Shown in pieces: positions 10,501 through 20,732 of a stretch of 64,000 nt of DNA. The stretch is from the NCBI GenBank assembly GCA_035772405.1, contig JAYKKM010000500.1, positions 280,001-344,000 of the forward strand, written 5' to 3'. Source of the stretch: Chrysogorgia sp. JL179-B06. Lineage: Eukaryota; Cnidaria; Anthozoa; Scleralcyonacea; Chrysogorgiidae. Below the pieces are notes generated by a model. The model did not search any database. It was not told where the DNA came from and worked only from the letters and a program-made list of their open reading frames with translations. Position numbers and translations under genes: made by a program. Each line of letters opens with the position of its first letter. Within the stretch, counting starts at the first letter, position 1.

Positions 10501-11076
10501 CGAGTATGGATGTCTTAGAAGTATCTCCAATCTTGCGTACTCGTTGTCTTTCAACTGTTTTATTATTTTCTGAATTTCCACTTTATCAACTCCGTTGAGA
10601 TAATCGTCTACGATAATTTTCATATCGTTTCTGTTAGGGTTGTAGAATGTTACTAACTTTGAGATGTTTTCACGATATGGTTTACTAATTGAGGTTAGTT
10701 GTTGTGTTATGACTATTGTGGATAGGTTGTAGTGTCTAGCGCTAAAGGCTAGTTTAACTAGTTCGCTTGTTCTGTTTTTGACGTCCTGCCCACCAGCGCA
10801 ATCGTCTAGTATTATCAATGAATTGGTGCCTTTGTAAATAACAGTCACATATTTAAGAAATACGTCGACCTTGTCTTGCTCACACTGAATAGCGATAAAG
10901 TTTGGGTCTCTCAAGTATTTCCACTCTGTGTACGTTTTGTTCCATTCAAATGTTGGACATATGAGAATGATGTACTCGAAATGATTCGTGTATTCTTTCT
11001 CTATCATATCCAATAGGTAGTGTGTTTTACCACAGGCTGTCATACCAACAATTAGCATGTTAAAAGGTGTTTTCAT
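10471..11076 (-). CDS. Packaging ATPase (FtsK/HerA, A32-like), Polinton A
   Basis: This 201-residue P-loop ATPase would drive genome packaging into the capsid. Walker A is GMTACGKTH (residues 11-19). Walker B is SLIILDDCAG (about 91-100), followed by the ITQQLTSI segment (about 131-138) conserved in this group. Length fits the compact Polinton packaging ATPases. It lies directly downstream of the capsid gene, 18 bases from its stop. The reading frame is intact and starts at ATG 11076. Confidence 0.85.
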   Translation of the reverse strand: MKTPFNMLIVGMTACGKTHYLLDMIEKEYTNHFEYIILICPTFEWNKTYTEWKYLRDPNFIAIQCEQDKVDVFLKYVTVIYKGTNSLIILDDCAGGQDVKNRTSELVKLAFSARHYNLSTIVITQQLTSISKPYRENISKLVTFYNPNRNDMKIIVDDYLNGVDKVEIQKIIKQLKDNEYARLEILLRHPYSYELVFPQNS

Positions 11077-11093
11077 ATAGAATACTATATGTT

Positions 11094-12336
11094 TTAGTAT
11101 TGGATTGATTGTAGATCGTTGTTGATAAGGTTCACTAGTCCGTCGGAGAGTACGAATATTCTACACATGACGTTCACTGTTGTTACTTTTTTAATGATTT
11201 CCATCAGTATTCCTGACTGAGTATTCACGATCTTTTTTCCAGTGGCGACTTTAGCGTTATCTTCGATAGATCTAAGGTCAACAACCAAAGCGAAACCGTC
11301 TTTGTAAAACTTTTGGACAGTCATGTGCTGGTCACAGTCTAGTTTTCGTCCAAATAGTCGTTTCGCTTCTACCCATAGTCTTGATTTTGGTATTCCTTGA
11401 CTGTAGACCATATTTGGCACGCCTTCAATAGTAAGTTTGACTGACTCTATGTTTGGGTAGACGAATTCCTCACTGTCAATTCTTGTCTTATTTGTGAAGA
11501 GTAGAACGATAGCTTTCATTGACTTTCTTGGTAGGTTATTATTTTCGTTCACGAGTGTGATTCCTTTATCCCACTCCACAGTCTTCATTAGCGTGACGTG
11601 CTCGTATGATAGAGATCTACCGGATGCGTATAGAGACGATACTTCATCAGCGATCTCTTGACTCTCGATAGTTTCGTACTCCAATTCGAGGTTCTCCAAC
11701 GTGTATCCAGCTACAGCTGATCCGGATTGAGCCACCATAATATCAGTTGCTTTGGGGAGTGTGATTATGTACCTGAGATTATTGTTCATGTTATACGGTG
11801 CGTATAAGCCATGATCTTCTAGAATCTTGTCAAGTTGAATCTTTTGTTTGGTGCCGTGAACAGAGAACATAAGACCATCACTAACTTTTTGTACGTTTCC
11901 ACTGGACGCGCCGCTGTCATCCTTCGAGATTAACTTTCGAAGGTTCTCGTTTGCTAGGCCGTATTCGATCATAGCCGTTCGCTCTGTTTTAGGTCTCCAT
12001 AAATCTCTGTACGTACCGATAACACTCTCACCACAGTTGTCGTACACAGTCTCACCTGCTAATTTTATAACCAGTTTTTCAGAGAGTAGTCTCGAGAGGT
12101 TATTAAGAAACCATGATTTCGCGTTCGCACTTTTGAAGTCAAATAGGAGATGGAAACTGCATGGAGGGTACCAAACAAGTGTTACCCTTTGTTCTTGGGA
12201 TATCAATGTATAACTCCTCCTCTGGATTGGCTTTGTTAGGGTTCAGTGTCACAACGTGACGGGTTCTTGTGCTTTTGATAGCAGATATTTCACGACGTCT
12301 ATATCCAGGAAGCAACTCTTTTTCACTAGTATTCAT
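11094..12336 (-). pseudogene. Major capsid protein, Polinton A, frameshifted
   Basis: This encodes a capsid protein of the double jelly-roll type predicted for Polintons and adintoviruses. It aligns along its whole length with the intact 412-residue proteins of B and C. Landmarks are NPNKANPEEELYIDIP near the N-terminus, KLAGETVYDN, NLRKLISKDDSG, the TIEGVPNMVYSQGIPKS segment and VLSDGLVNLIN at the C-terminus. The N-terminal part (12139-12336) and the rest (11094-about 12160) are in different frames, so a small indel near 12150-12170 breaks the gene. The double jelly-roll identity is family knowledge rather than something visible in one sequence. Confidence 0.8.
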
Positions 12337-12358
12337 ACTATATATTATAACACATGTT

Positions 12359-13786
12359 TTATTTCCTCTGTTTGTACTGATCGTAGACGAACCAAGCTAG
12401 TGCTATCGCTAGGATCCACAAATTAGACGCTAACCAAGATATGCCTGCAGCTCCCCACTTTAGCGCAGTCGCCACCACGTTTAGCAGTCCAGCCAGTAGA
12501 GGGCCAGCCTTTGTGGCTAGATTAGTTATAGCTTTTCCTAATTTCCCAAGTGCTTGACCACCTTTGAAGACTACGCTTCTAGCGGATATTATAATCGTGG
12601 TGATGAAAGAGGCTATGGTTATTCCTAAAGCCGAAGCACCTAACCAATTTTCTCTAAACCACTCCTTTATTTTTTGCAACCGAGTGATGTCCTCTTCTTG
12701 TCGCTCTCTAACAGTCTCGATTTCCATTTGTTCTAAGGTTCTATCCCTAGCGCTATTGAGACCTATCAATCGTTTGATCAACTCAGACTCCTCTGTGGAA
12801 TTGGCCTCTACTCTGTTAAGAATGTATCTAGTCTCGTTAATAGTGTCCTGAAAACGATCTGCTTGTATTCTTAGAAATTGTGGTCTAGTGCTTGAGTCGA
12901 TTGTGTCATTTGGGTTTAGGACACCTCTAAACTCGCGATTTTCTTCTTCTGTTAACCCAGATATGTTATCTTGGTTCGATTCTATTCCAATTACTGGGAA
13001 GTCTTCACTTGTAGCTGTGGTGTCTTCTGTTCTATCGTCAGTTGTTGGGGTGTTATCTGTTTTAACGTCAGTTGTTGTGTCGGGGATTTGACTGACTAGC
13101 TCTTTAAACTGCTCAATCGCACTTTTACTTCTACTGTCTATACTGTAGATTAGACCATTTTTTCCAGGTTTTAGTATTAGTTTAGGTTTCAAATATTTAC
13201 CATCTTCTCCTACCGGTTTGAAAAGAATAAAACCTGAGGGTGTCACATATGACCTGTTGACTATATTCCTTGACACATCGTCATTACTGAGTCTTTTATT
13301 ATACAATCTACGTATTTTTCTACCTATTAGATTGGTTCTTTTTATATCATTTTCTACAATCTCTTTGTTGAGTGTTTTTAGCTCACCCAGTCTTCTTTCG
13401 ATTTCGTTAGCCTCTTCGAAAGCTAAATTGAAGCTCTCATCGTGGACGTCACCATATGTCGCCGGTTCAACAAACACTACTGCTGGGGACTCAGCGGTGA
13501 CATCACTACCCTTACTAGTGATTAACACTGTTTTCCCGTCTTTTCGACTTGTGAATAATGTCTCCATAAATCTGTTTTGTAATCTGCGTTTTATGACTCT
13601 ACTCTCTATCTCTAGTTTCACCCTGGTGATTGTGGTGAGTCTATCGTTATATTCTTGGTCTGTTTCACCTTCTACAGACGTAGTATTGTTAAGTGTCTCG
13701 AGTTCGCTTTCTAACTCCTCGTCCGTATAATTCTTAAACTTGTCACGATCTTGCATTTCGATTTCATCTAATCCTCCTTCAGCCAT
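12359..13786 (-). CDS. Coiled-coil membrane protein, Polinton A (475 aa)
   Basis: The acidic N-terminus (EGGLDEIEMQ) is followed by coiled-coil stretches at residues 20-80 and 120-160. A low-complexity threonine/aspartate region spans about 240-270, and a second coiled coil spans 310-375. The C-terminal 95 residues hold two or three hydrophobic segments (around 385-405 and 445-470) with an amphipathic stretch between them, ending in YDQYKQRK. It is probably membrane-inserting and may be a minor virion component that acts on membranes. Homologues: B (C-terminal part only) and C (two tandem copies). It is placed between capsid and integrase in all three elements. I know no named family. Confidence 0.75.
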   Translation of the reverse strand: MAEGGLDEIEMQDRDKFKNYTDEELESELETLNNTTSVEGETDQEYNDRLTTITRVKLEIESRVIKRRLQNRFMETLFTSRKDGKTVLITSKGSDVTAESPAVVFVEPATYGDVHDESFNLAFEEANEIERRLGELKTLNKEIVENDIKRTNLIGRKIRRLYNKRLSNDDVSRNIVNRSYVTPSGFILFKPVGEDGKYLKPKLILKPGKNGLIYSIDSRSKSAIEQFKELVSQIPDTTTDVKTDNTPTTDDRTEDTTATSEDFPVIGIESNQDNISGLTEEENREFRGVLNPNDTIDSSTRPQFLRIQADRFQDTINETRYILNRVEANSTEESELIKRLIGLNSARDRTLEQMEIETVRERQEEDITRLQKIKEWFRENWLGASALGITIASFITTIIISARSVVFKGGQALGKLGKAITNLATKAGPLLAGLLNVVATALKWGAAGISWLASNLWILAIALAWFVYDQYKQRK

Positions 13787-13792
13787 TATATA

Positions 13793-15517
13793 CTACTCGA
13801 TATTTTGAATATCACTCTCTGGTATCCATGAGTTGTGTTTACTGTCGTAGCCAAGCCACTTGACTAAAGCCATATTTTTACCCTTAACCTTCTTTCTCTT
13901 TAGTATCTTCTCAACTTTATATACATCGTCTTTTTTATCAACGGTTGACAACTCTTCCTCATAAAACTTACCAATGATGGGTTCCCCTTCATGGTCCTCT
14001 ATCTCGTACACGGTAGGGACTCCACGTATGACCTTTGTCACTTTGAATAGCTCCTCAGTGAAGTTAGCCTCATACCCTTTTGCGAATATGCTCTTGTACT
14101 TTGATATCCTGACAGTCTCACCTACTTTAAACTTTGGTAGTGGGTAGTCACCGAAATGGTGTCCAAACAATGTCGTCCACACTTCGTTTTCGTTTTTCTT
14201 ATTAACGTCTTTAGGTTTCATTAGAATAGTACTATGTTTGGTATTGTTGTAATTCTCAACGAGCTGACCTAAAACGTCAATCCACTTGTACGTTCCTTTA
14301 CTGTAGAAGTACTTCCACATAGACGTCTTGAGTGTTCTGTTAAACCGTTCCACGACTGCCGCCTTTTTATCAGAGTTAGTGCTGAAGTACTTCACGTTGT
14401 GTTTATCCAATAGATCCTTAATACCAACGTTATAGAATTCCTTACCGTCGTCAAACTGAGCCAACTTTGGATACTCACCAAATCTAACCTTAGCCTTCTC
14501 TAGTAACTTTGTGACAGCCTTAGTCATGTTTTTCGTGTCTTTCCTATAGACGGGTATTGCGAAAGCATACCTACTAAGGATCTCAGTGGCTGTTAGTATC
14601 CAGTAGTACCCGTTGTTCTTATGCTTGTACTTGCCCATATCAACCAAGTCCATCTGTATCTGCTCACCCAGATAGTCAACAAATGTTTGTCTAAACTTGT
14701 GTTTCTTAACAACTGGTTTGTACCTAGTGTATGTGTCTTGAGATTTTAGCCAGTCCTTTATCTTTGCTCTACTAACACTTAGTCCATCTTCTTGTGCCTT
14801 TTGGTACAGCCTCTCAGCAGACTGGTAACCAGTTGATGGGTTGTGGTAAATATCTCTTAGTTCTTGCTCTATGTCCATGATGTGTAAATCTAACAGCACC
14901 TCACCAACGCTAACACTGTTGTCATCCTGATCTGTTATCTTGAACTCTAGTTGGTTGACGACTCCTTTGTTTATTGGGATTTTCGATCCAACACCAAAAC
15001 GTTGTACAGAACCCTTTAATGTCTGTGTGCTAGTTATTGGCAGTACTGCGATACAATCGCTTTTGCTACCATTAACTATGTTCTTAGATCTGTCCACAAC
15101 ATTAGATGTTACTTGTATGTATTTCAGTCCTCTGTTAACGTTCACAACGTTAGGACTGGTTTTTGTGGTGGCTATTGTAGTGTTTTCGTCAAATCCCAAG
15201 AGTTGTCCAAATTTAAACAGTTCTATTCGTTGATCAGTTGTTATCGTACACGTCGAGTCGTGTCTGTTAGCCACTATCTTCACGTCTCCTAACTCTCTCA
15301 AGTCGTCGGCGATCATTTTAAAGGTGTGGTACCCAGGACTAAAAACGTGGTCACTACTGTTATAAGTTATCTTGTTGTTAGCTGTGGTTACGTTAACGTA
15401 GTCCCAAAAGATGGTTGCCTCCTTCACCAATATGTAAGGGTCTGAGTTAGTTGCTAGAGTTGACTCTGGTAGGTCTATAGTTTTCGTTGAACCACTAATC
15501 AACACTACCACTCTCAT
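13793..15517 (-). CDS. Penton-like minor capsid protein fused to integrase, Polinton A
   Basis: Residues 1-212 match the free-standing penton-like proteins of B and C: ATIFWDYVNV, the LLGF segment, an NGSKSD motif and a closing beta-rich FKITDQDDN...LLDLHI. From residue 213 the sequence is a retroviral-type integrase. It has a helical N-terminal part, the catalytic triad D (QMDLVDM), D (AQFDDGKEF) and E (VVERFNR) with DD35E spacing, and a C-terminal chromodomain (VEKILKRKK...WLGYDSKHNSWIP). In C the two are separate genes. Here no stop separates them and the integrase methionine follows LLDLHI directly. The integrase makes the 6-bp staggered insertion; the penton-like assignment is by resemblance to Polinton minor capsid proteins. 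Confidence 0.8.
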   Translation of the reverse strand: MRVVVLISGSTKTIDLPESTLATNSDPYILVKEATIFWDYVNVTTANNKITYNSSDHVFSPGYHTFKMIADDLRELGDVKIVANRHDSTCTITTDQRIELFKFGQLLGFDENTTIATTKTSPNVVNVNRGLKYIQVTSNVVDRSKNIVNGSKSDCIAVLPITSTQTLKGSVQRFGVGSKIPINKGVVNQLEFKITDQDDNSVSVGEVLLDLHIMDIEQELRDIYHNPSTGYQSAERLYQKAQEDGLSVSRAKIKDWLKSQDTYTRYKPVVKKHKFRQTFVDYLGEQIQMDLVDMGKYKHKNNGYYWILTATEILSRYAFAIPVYRKDTKNMTKAVTKLLEKAKVRFGEYPKLAQFDDGKEFYNVGIKDLLDKHNVKYFSTNSDKKAAVVERFNRTLKTSMWKYFYSKGTYKWIDVLGQLVENYNNTKHSTILMKPKDVNKKNENEVWTTLFGHHFGDYPLPKFKVGETVRISKYKSIFAKGYEANFTEELFKVTKVIRGVPTVYEIEDHEGEPIIGKFYEEELSTVDKKDDVYKVEKILKRKKVKGKNMALVKWLGYDSKHNSWIPESDIQNIE

Positions 15518-15534
15518 ATAACGTACGGTATGTT
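15518..15534. promoter_or_regulatory. Compact divergent intergenic region
   Basis: Only 17 bases separate the start codons of the leftward and rightward gene blocks of Polinton A. The sequence is AT-rich with TATA-like pieces. The equivalent gap in B (29325-29368) and C (63699-63719) carries GTATATTATAT next to the plus-strand start. Confidence 0.5.
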
Positions 15535-17174
15535 ATGATGGATGCGTTCAAAAGAAAGTATCCTTATGCTGACAAGAATAGGTTTTTTCTTGATGTTGAC
15601 GACAATATGCATATACATATATTCTTCGTGACGAAAACCAATATTGGTGACGTTTCGGTAGACTCAAGTAGGTTTAAGAGTAACCCGGAGTACACTAAGT
15701 ATCTAACGATAAACAAACTAATGATACCTGACCAGGAAGAGATAGCTAATGCCATACGTGTGGCTAAGCTAAATCTAGTAAAAAAGTACCCTCACATCAC
15801 TTTGAGTAAGTTTGAGTTCGATCCAACTGTCTCACAAGACGGTGAGGTTAATGGCGTTGACATATATTTTAGAAACAACGACATCATAAGCACGAATATA
15901 ACTAGCGATACCTTCAAAAATGATGAGAGTATGTGGATTTGGCTACACAACAACAAGTCTCCAAAAGGTCACGACGACAAGTTTCCAAAAATATGGCTAT
16001 CCAACCACTATCAAAAGGTCGCAAGAACCACTGGGGACTTTGGGATGGCTATCCAACGGAAAACGTGTTGAACTACCCAGTGAATAACTTTAGAGTCTTC
16101 GTTAATCAAAAGAGCTACTTTCTCTCAAAGTTACCAATACTACAAATCACCACGTCAAAGACAAAGTCAAAGTGGGACGACAATGAGAGCTACTATAGGG
16201 TCGTGTTTGCAACGTATTGTGCAAGTTTCTGTTGTGGAGTGTCGTTACAACACTTATCACCCTCACAAGAAGTCCACCCTGTTATCACAAGTGTGATGAG
16301 GTTTCATCTGTACTTTACTGTTAGAAGACTTCTCAGAAGGATGGAAGGTGGTGAGAGTATGAGATCGATAAGTAGAGAGTTTGACGCTGGAGGATTGTAC
16401 GGTAAGACAGACAAGATTCCTAAAAAACATTACTACCAGGGTAAAGTCCTTGCTGATGGTACAACAGGTGAGGAGAGAGTCTTCACGATTAACGACGTTA
16501 AGAACGACTACAAACGATACGTTCCTCTGGTGTCGAATGGTTTTACCAACATTGGGCGACAATACCTAAATCAGTCTATAGAAGCCTTTGTTTACTCCAC
16601 ACTTGGTGCACAAGCGAGAACACGTGTGTCAGTCGTTGGTGATTCCGCAGGTAGTCTAGAGACTCAACAAGAGTTTCGAAAGCTGGTGGAGGATAGTGTT
16701 ATAAACTACGACGTGTCAACGTGGATTCTCAACATGAACAAGTCGATTAGAGACACCAACGTTGTCCAAAATCTTGCGCTGTCACCGTCTACGTGGCTAA
16801 TGCCAAGTAACGTGGTAATCCTCAAGAACAAGATCGCTGGGTACAACAACCTGCTAAAGACTGCTACACAGAGTATGAAGTTTGGAGTAAATAGTGGGTT
16901 AAACTACACAAAAACGACGGAGGTCAAGAAAGTACACCAAGAAGGTGGAGAGCATCTGGAGACACTCGACAAACCAAAGGTGACGAATCGTTTGATGACA
17001 TCAAACGTGGTACACCAGGAAGGTGGAGAGCATCTGGAGACACTTGACAAACCAAAGGTGACACATCAAGAACGTCGTCTAGAAGTGACACCAGGTGACA
17101 ACACGACAGAGTTGGGGCTAGTTCTAGTGGTTTCGGCTGTGTCTGGCTATTTAGTAAGCAAATATATGTTATAA
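15535..17174 (+). pseudogene. Conserved Polinton protein with C-terminal anchor, A copy, frameshifted
   Basis: This corresponds to the 494-residue protein of Polinton B. The N-terminal part (15535-about 16000) and the main part (about 16000-17174) are in different frames, so an indel near 16000-16030 breaks it. The main part carries NHWGLWDGYPTENVLNYPV, the cysteine-rich ATYCASFCCGVSLQHL and RRLLRRMEGGE. Near the C-terminus a unit of about 20 residues starting VHQEGGEHLETL occurs twice. A hydrophobic anchor (about 390-410) closes the protein. The family is strongly conserved between A, B and C, but I do not recognise its function. Confidence 0.75.
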
Positions 17175-17178
17175 CATA

Positions 17179-18126
17179 ATGAGTCTAAGTTATGGATTTG
17201 AGGACAGAGACTACGAGAGCGACAAAATATTAAGAAGAGCGAAGAGACATCTAGACAGTGACCCTAAGTTAAGCGTGAGCGGTGGGAGGATGTCTGGAGA
17301 TATAGATATGGCGTTCAGGGCAATCAAAAACATAGCAGATCCAGAAGATGATTTGGATGCTATCAGTAAAAAAGTGTTAGAGTCCGTATACTTATCGCAA
17401 TACTTTAGAACGCAGTCCTATAACGTTATATTTGACTTTAACGTCACAAAGCACACTGTGAGTATGGTGGAGTACCACAGTGGAACAAATAAAGTGAAAA
17501 CCGTTAGAGATAAAACGAACATGTTAGTGCAATACGATCCAACGTATGGTCCTATTATTGGTGTTAACAATGGTCATAGCTTCCTATCCCCTGAACTAAC
17601 TCCAATTCCGTTTGAAGCTGGAGTGCATTTTAACTGTCCACGTATGCAATACTGTGACATATCCGTTTTTGTGGTAGTGAGATTAGTCACCAGAGTTTCT
17701 ACGAAAGATTGGGAGGCGATTATCTCAAATGATGATGGATCGTGGGACAAATACATAGGATACAAAGGAGGTGATAAATTATCATATGGTGGTGGCTCTC
17801 CAGCAAAGGAGTACACGTGTACAATCCCAAATAACATCGACACCACCAAGAGACATATGATATCAATACATTGGCGGATGGGTAACTCGTACGTCAAGGT
17901 GAACAACGTAAGATCAACAGACTCAGACTTCACAGCTAATTACGAAGAGATAGGGTCTCCTTACGTAACGATCTTTGGAGTGCATCGACCAAAAATACCA
18001 CTCGCACCCTACAAGTACCCGTCTTTGATAGAGTTCTACGGTGTTAGGATTGTCTCTGGTTACATGGCGAGTCGAGACATAATATTAGTTGGTAGAGATA
18101 TGATGAAGGAATATGATGTGAGCTAA
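17179..18126 (+). CDS. Fibre-like protein with lectin-type domain, Polinton A
   Basis: Residues 35-70 read GGRMSGDIDM...IKNIADPEDDLDA.SKK, closely like the GG.M.G.I.M.....NLADP.D..DA..K motif of bacteriophage tail-fibre shafts. Residues 95-315 form a beta-rich domain with LamG/concanavalin-like features (ISNDDGSWDKYIGYKGG, MISIHWRMGNSYVKVNN, EFYGVRIVSGYM). A shaft motif plus lectin-type sandwich suggests a host-recognition fibre on the virion. It starts five bases after the preceding gene's stop, and five bases separate it from the next. The B homologue is intact and of the same length. Function is inferred from motifs. Confidence 0.65.
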   Translation: MSLSYGFEDRDYESDKILRRAKRHLDSDPKLSVSGGRMSGDIDMAFRAIKNIADPEDDLDAISKKVLESVYLSQYFRTQSYNVIFDFNVTKHTVSMVEYHSGTNKVKTVRDKTNMLVQYDPTYGPIIGVNNGHSFLSPELTPIPFEAGVHFNCPRMQYCDISVFVVVRLVTRVSTKDWEAIISNDDGSWDKYIGYKGGDKLSYGGGSPAKEYTCTIPNNIDTTKRHMISIHWRMGNSYVKVNNVRSTDSDFTANYEEIGSPYVTIFGVHRPKIPLAPYKYPSLIEFYGVRIVSGYMASRDIILVGRDMMKEYDVS

Positions 18127-18131
18127 GATAT

Positions 18132-18665
18132 ATGAGGAAGAAGTCAGTTGTTGTTTTCAATCACATATCAAAGGATATGTCAGAGGAAGAGGTGCTAGAG
18201 CTCAAACGCTTGTACGCGTACTACCATAAACTAGAAGCCTGTTACAAATGGAAATACAAGAGGTTGAAGAAAATTAAACTGTCGTTAAACATGACTAGCA
18301 TAGGGTTAACGACAGTAGGGATTGTAGCTGGGTCGGTAACCGCTAACCCTTTAATCATTGCTTGTATTAGTGGTCCTGGTGTTGTCATTCAAGGCTACTT
18401 GGCCAAATCCAATCTGACGAATAGAGTGGAGCATTGTAAGTTTGCGCACACTAGCTACAAAAAGATATTGACACAACTAAGATCGTATCTTAGAGGTCTT
18501 CCTTACAATGAGTCAACGTTTCTCTCAGACGTTAAAGTGTTGGACGATAATGTGACTGACTTATGCCCACCAATTAATGGAATGGTGAAAAGGTATAATA
18601 AAGTATACGAGACACAAGGGGGGTCCGATTCCGACCCTCTAAAACAGGGTGTCAGCTTTTCTTAA
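18132..18665 (+). CDS. Two-helix membrane protein, possibly SLATT-like (177 aa)
   Basis: A basic helical N-terminus (residues 15-50) leads into a hydrophobic hairpin at about 52-92 (TSIGLTTVGIVAGSVTANPL then ACISGPGVVIQGYLA), followed by a helical region with LRSYLRG. The arrangement of helix, two membrane segments and long helix resembles SLATT-type membrane proteins, but the match is weak. It is present only in A: B has two very small genes at the corresponding place. The start is the first ATG, five bases after the fibre gene. Confidence 0.5.
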   Translation: MRKKSVVVFNHISKDMSEEEVLELKRLYAYYHKLEACYKWKYKRLKKIKLSLNMTSIGLTTVGIVAGSVTANPLIIACISGPGVVIQGYLAKSNLTNRVEHCKFAHTSYKKILTQLRSYLRGLPYNESTFLSDVKVLDDNVTDLCPPINGMVKRYNKVYETQGGSDSDPLKQGVSFS

Positions 18666-18908
18666 AAGTAACTGCTACTTTGAAGATTATAATTAAGATA
18701 TCCTAATAGTATGTAAATAGTAGTAAAATATTAAGACACTACATGTGACCCCCAACTGATAGTATGTTTGTGATCGATAGAAGGGTCACTTTGACCAACA
18801 CCCCGTTTTGGGGTGTTGGTCAGATCGCGTGTTTGTGCTGAGTGGTTTACTTTCTTAAGATGACTACTATCTAAACACAAAAACAAAACATGTGGTATAT
18901 TATAGGTG
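18666..18908. promoter_or_regulatory. Intergenic gap with 12-bp stem hairpin
   Basis: The 243-bp gap contains GACCAACACCCC-GTTTT-GGGGTGTTGGTC at 18793-18821, a perfect 12-bp stem. GGTATATTATAGGTG lies immediately before the next start codon. The hairpin may mark transcript ends. B has a smaller GGGTGT/ACACCC hairpin at 33171-33188, beside the 3' end of its thymidine kinase gene. Confidence 0.5.
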
Positions 18909-19730
18909 ATGAGTATCACTAAAATATTTAGAAATAACGACATTTCAGTCACGACTATTAAAGATGGAGATAATATATGGTTCCACGGAAAAGAAGTCGC
19001 TAAGGCACTAGGGTATAAAAATGCGAAGTGGGCTATCAGTGTACACGTTGACGACACATATAAGGTCAAACGAGAGGTGTTTGAAGGGGGGCGCGAATCA
19101 CGCCCCCCTTTAAACTTGCAACCAAACACGATACTCATATCGGAGCCAGGAGTTTACGCTCTAGTCTTCTCATCGAAACTCGAGTCAGCAAGAAAGTTTC
19201 AAAAATGGGTATTCACAGAAGTCCTACCATCTATTAGAAAAACAGGTTTTTACACACAATGTAACCAGTTATCGATAATGAACGAGACAGACTTGCATTA
19301 TGACGTTGTGAAGTACATTAGAGAGTACCACCCAACAATAGTCATCCCAGGGTTGGGTGAGTACCAAGACACATCTACTAAAAGAATAGATGGATGGAAG
19401 AAGGGTTACAGTGGTGGACAACCAGACTTGATAGTTCCGCAACTACACAAGAGATATAATGGGTTTGCTATAGAGTTCAAAACACCGAAAGGTAATGGGG
19501 TTATTAGGAATAACCAGATGAGGGTATTAAGGAGACTAAGATCACAAGGGTACAACACACTACTATCCTCAGACCAACTATAATACATTTCAGACCAGAG
19601 ATAATACATTTCATAGAGACATATATGACAGACTCTAGAGTTCTGTGTGAGTACTGTAATAGGAGATTTAAGAGTGAAACCACACTGTCTAATCACCAAA
19701 GATACTTTCATCGAATACTCTATCTGTGAG
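18909..19730 (+). pseudogene. BRO-N / VRR-NUC nuclease / zinc-finger protein, A copy, broken
   Basis: Residues 1-120 form a BRO-N (Bro family, DNA-binding) domain: IWFHGKEVAKALGY and VFTEVLPSIRKTG. Residues 130-220 look like a VRR-NUC restriction-like nuclease: GYSGGQPDLIV and GFAIEFKTPKG supply the D and E-x-K residues. The frame stops at 19583. The zinc finger that ends the B homologue lies further on in a separate frame (about 19626-19730; CEYCNRRFKSETTLSNHQ...H). An inverted GGGGGGCGCG/CGCCCCCC insert sits at 19087-19109, within the BRO domain. The ATG at 18909 is chosen over the GTG three bases earlier. Confidence 0.7.
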
Positions 19731-19786
19731 ATAATCTGTGAGATGACTGTGAGATGGTCTGTGACGAGATATCACGTATGGTATAG

Positions 19787-20082
19787 ATGACTGACAGTGA
19801 GTCCGTACCTATTATAACGTCGACAACAAGGGTTAAAGACCCTAAGAGAGTAGAGGCAGGCAAACGCTTGGCTGCTATATCTAAAGCAGCCAAAGAGAGG
19901 AAGATGAGAGAGAGAGAGTCACAAGTGAGGACGATAGTTTTAACTATGGATACATCATAGGCACTATAGGAGTGGTAATAGCCGCTGGTTCGCTGTACTA
20001 CACGACTAGGCAAGACAAACAAGTAGTTGAGCCTAAGACCGTTGTTATAAAACCATCACGTAAACTCGACAGCCTCGATTAA
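19787..20082 (+). pseudogene. Small single-pass membrane protein, A copy, frameshifted
   Basis: Homologous to the 111-residue gene at 34606 in B: the shared basic segment RVKDPKRVEAGKRLAAISKA is followed by a membrane span (GYIIGTIGVVIAAGSLYY). The two halves are in different frames because of a change in a (GA)n run near 19910-19920. Function is unknown; the basic-then-hydrophobic layout suggests a small virion membrane protein. Confidence 0.6.
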
Positions 20083-20099
20083 AACATATCGTATAATAT

Positions 20100-20333
20100 A
20101 TGGCATCAATAGACAGAAAAGAACTGATGAACGAGCTATACGACGCAGCCCTCGTGACTGCTGGAGCCGTAGCCGTGTCGATGGCATCAAAGAAAGTACT
20201 AAAAGAACCGTTAGGCACTCCTGAATCAGTGAAGGGCACCCTCAAGTTAGCGACTGCTGTAGGCGTTTCAACGCTACTCGTTAAGTGGGCGCAGTGCAAA
20301 AAATACTTACCTATTGACCCGTTCTCAAAATAA
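20100..20333 (+). CDS. Small membrane protein (77 aa), Polinton A
   Basis: The frame starts at the ATG that overlaps a TATAATATATGG motif. The N-terminal IDRKELMNELYDA is conserved in the B homologue (80 aa at 34957). Two hydrophobic stretches follow (residues 15-35 and 50-65, VGVSTLLVKWAQ). No named family. It lies in a run of small membrane-protein genes, each starting within 20 or so bases of the previous stop. Confidence 0.65.
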   Translation: MASIDRKELMNELYDAALVTAGAVAVSMASKKVLKEPLGTPESVKGTLKLATAVGVSTLLVKWAQCKKYLPIDPFSK

Positions 20334-20349
20334 TCTAACGTAATACATA

Positions 20350-20720
20350 ATGGCTAGTGTGATAGCAGGTGGTTTATTCAACGCTATAGCATTCGCAGGA
20401 GCTGGATTTATATTCAGCAAGCTAAACCATACAGGCTACGAGACAGAGATAAAGAGACACAACAAAGCATTGGAGAGTCTTGCAAGAGCGAAAGAAAAGT
20501 TCAGGAATTAAGACAACAGTTGTCAGACGCTAACGCAGACATAAACGACACAAACCACGCTCTGGATCAACTAAGACAAGTACTGACGATACAGTATGAT
20601 GGGAAGACATTTAGCAAAGAGCCTGAGTTGTCAGACTATTACAAACCCTCAGACGAGATGAAAGAATACCAAATGGTATTCGTTGGAGTTGTTGGACTAC
20701 CTTTAGGCTACTTGATATAG
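20350..20720 (+). pseudogene. Small membrane/coiled-coil protein, A copy, broken
   Basis: Corresponds to the 139-residue gene at 35204 in B. The N-terminal hydrophobic part (AGGLFNAIAFAGAGFIFSKL) and a coiled coil end at a stop near 20508. The rest (SDANADINDTNHAL through a C-terminal hydrophobic segment) continues in another frame to 20720. Part of the coiled coil appears deleted at the junction. Confidence 0.6.
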
Positions 20721-20732
20721 AGTGATATAGTA

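Noticed and set aside
12564..13730. Plus-strand ORFs opposite the A membrane-protein gene
   Set aside because: They are antisense shadows of a longer, conserved minus-strand gene and are rich in S and L with no motif.
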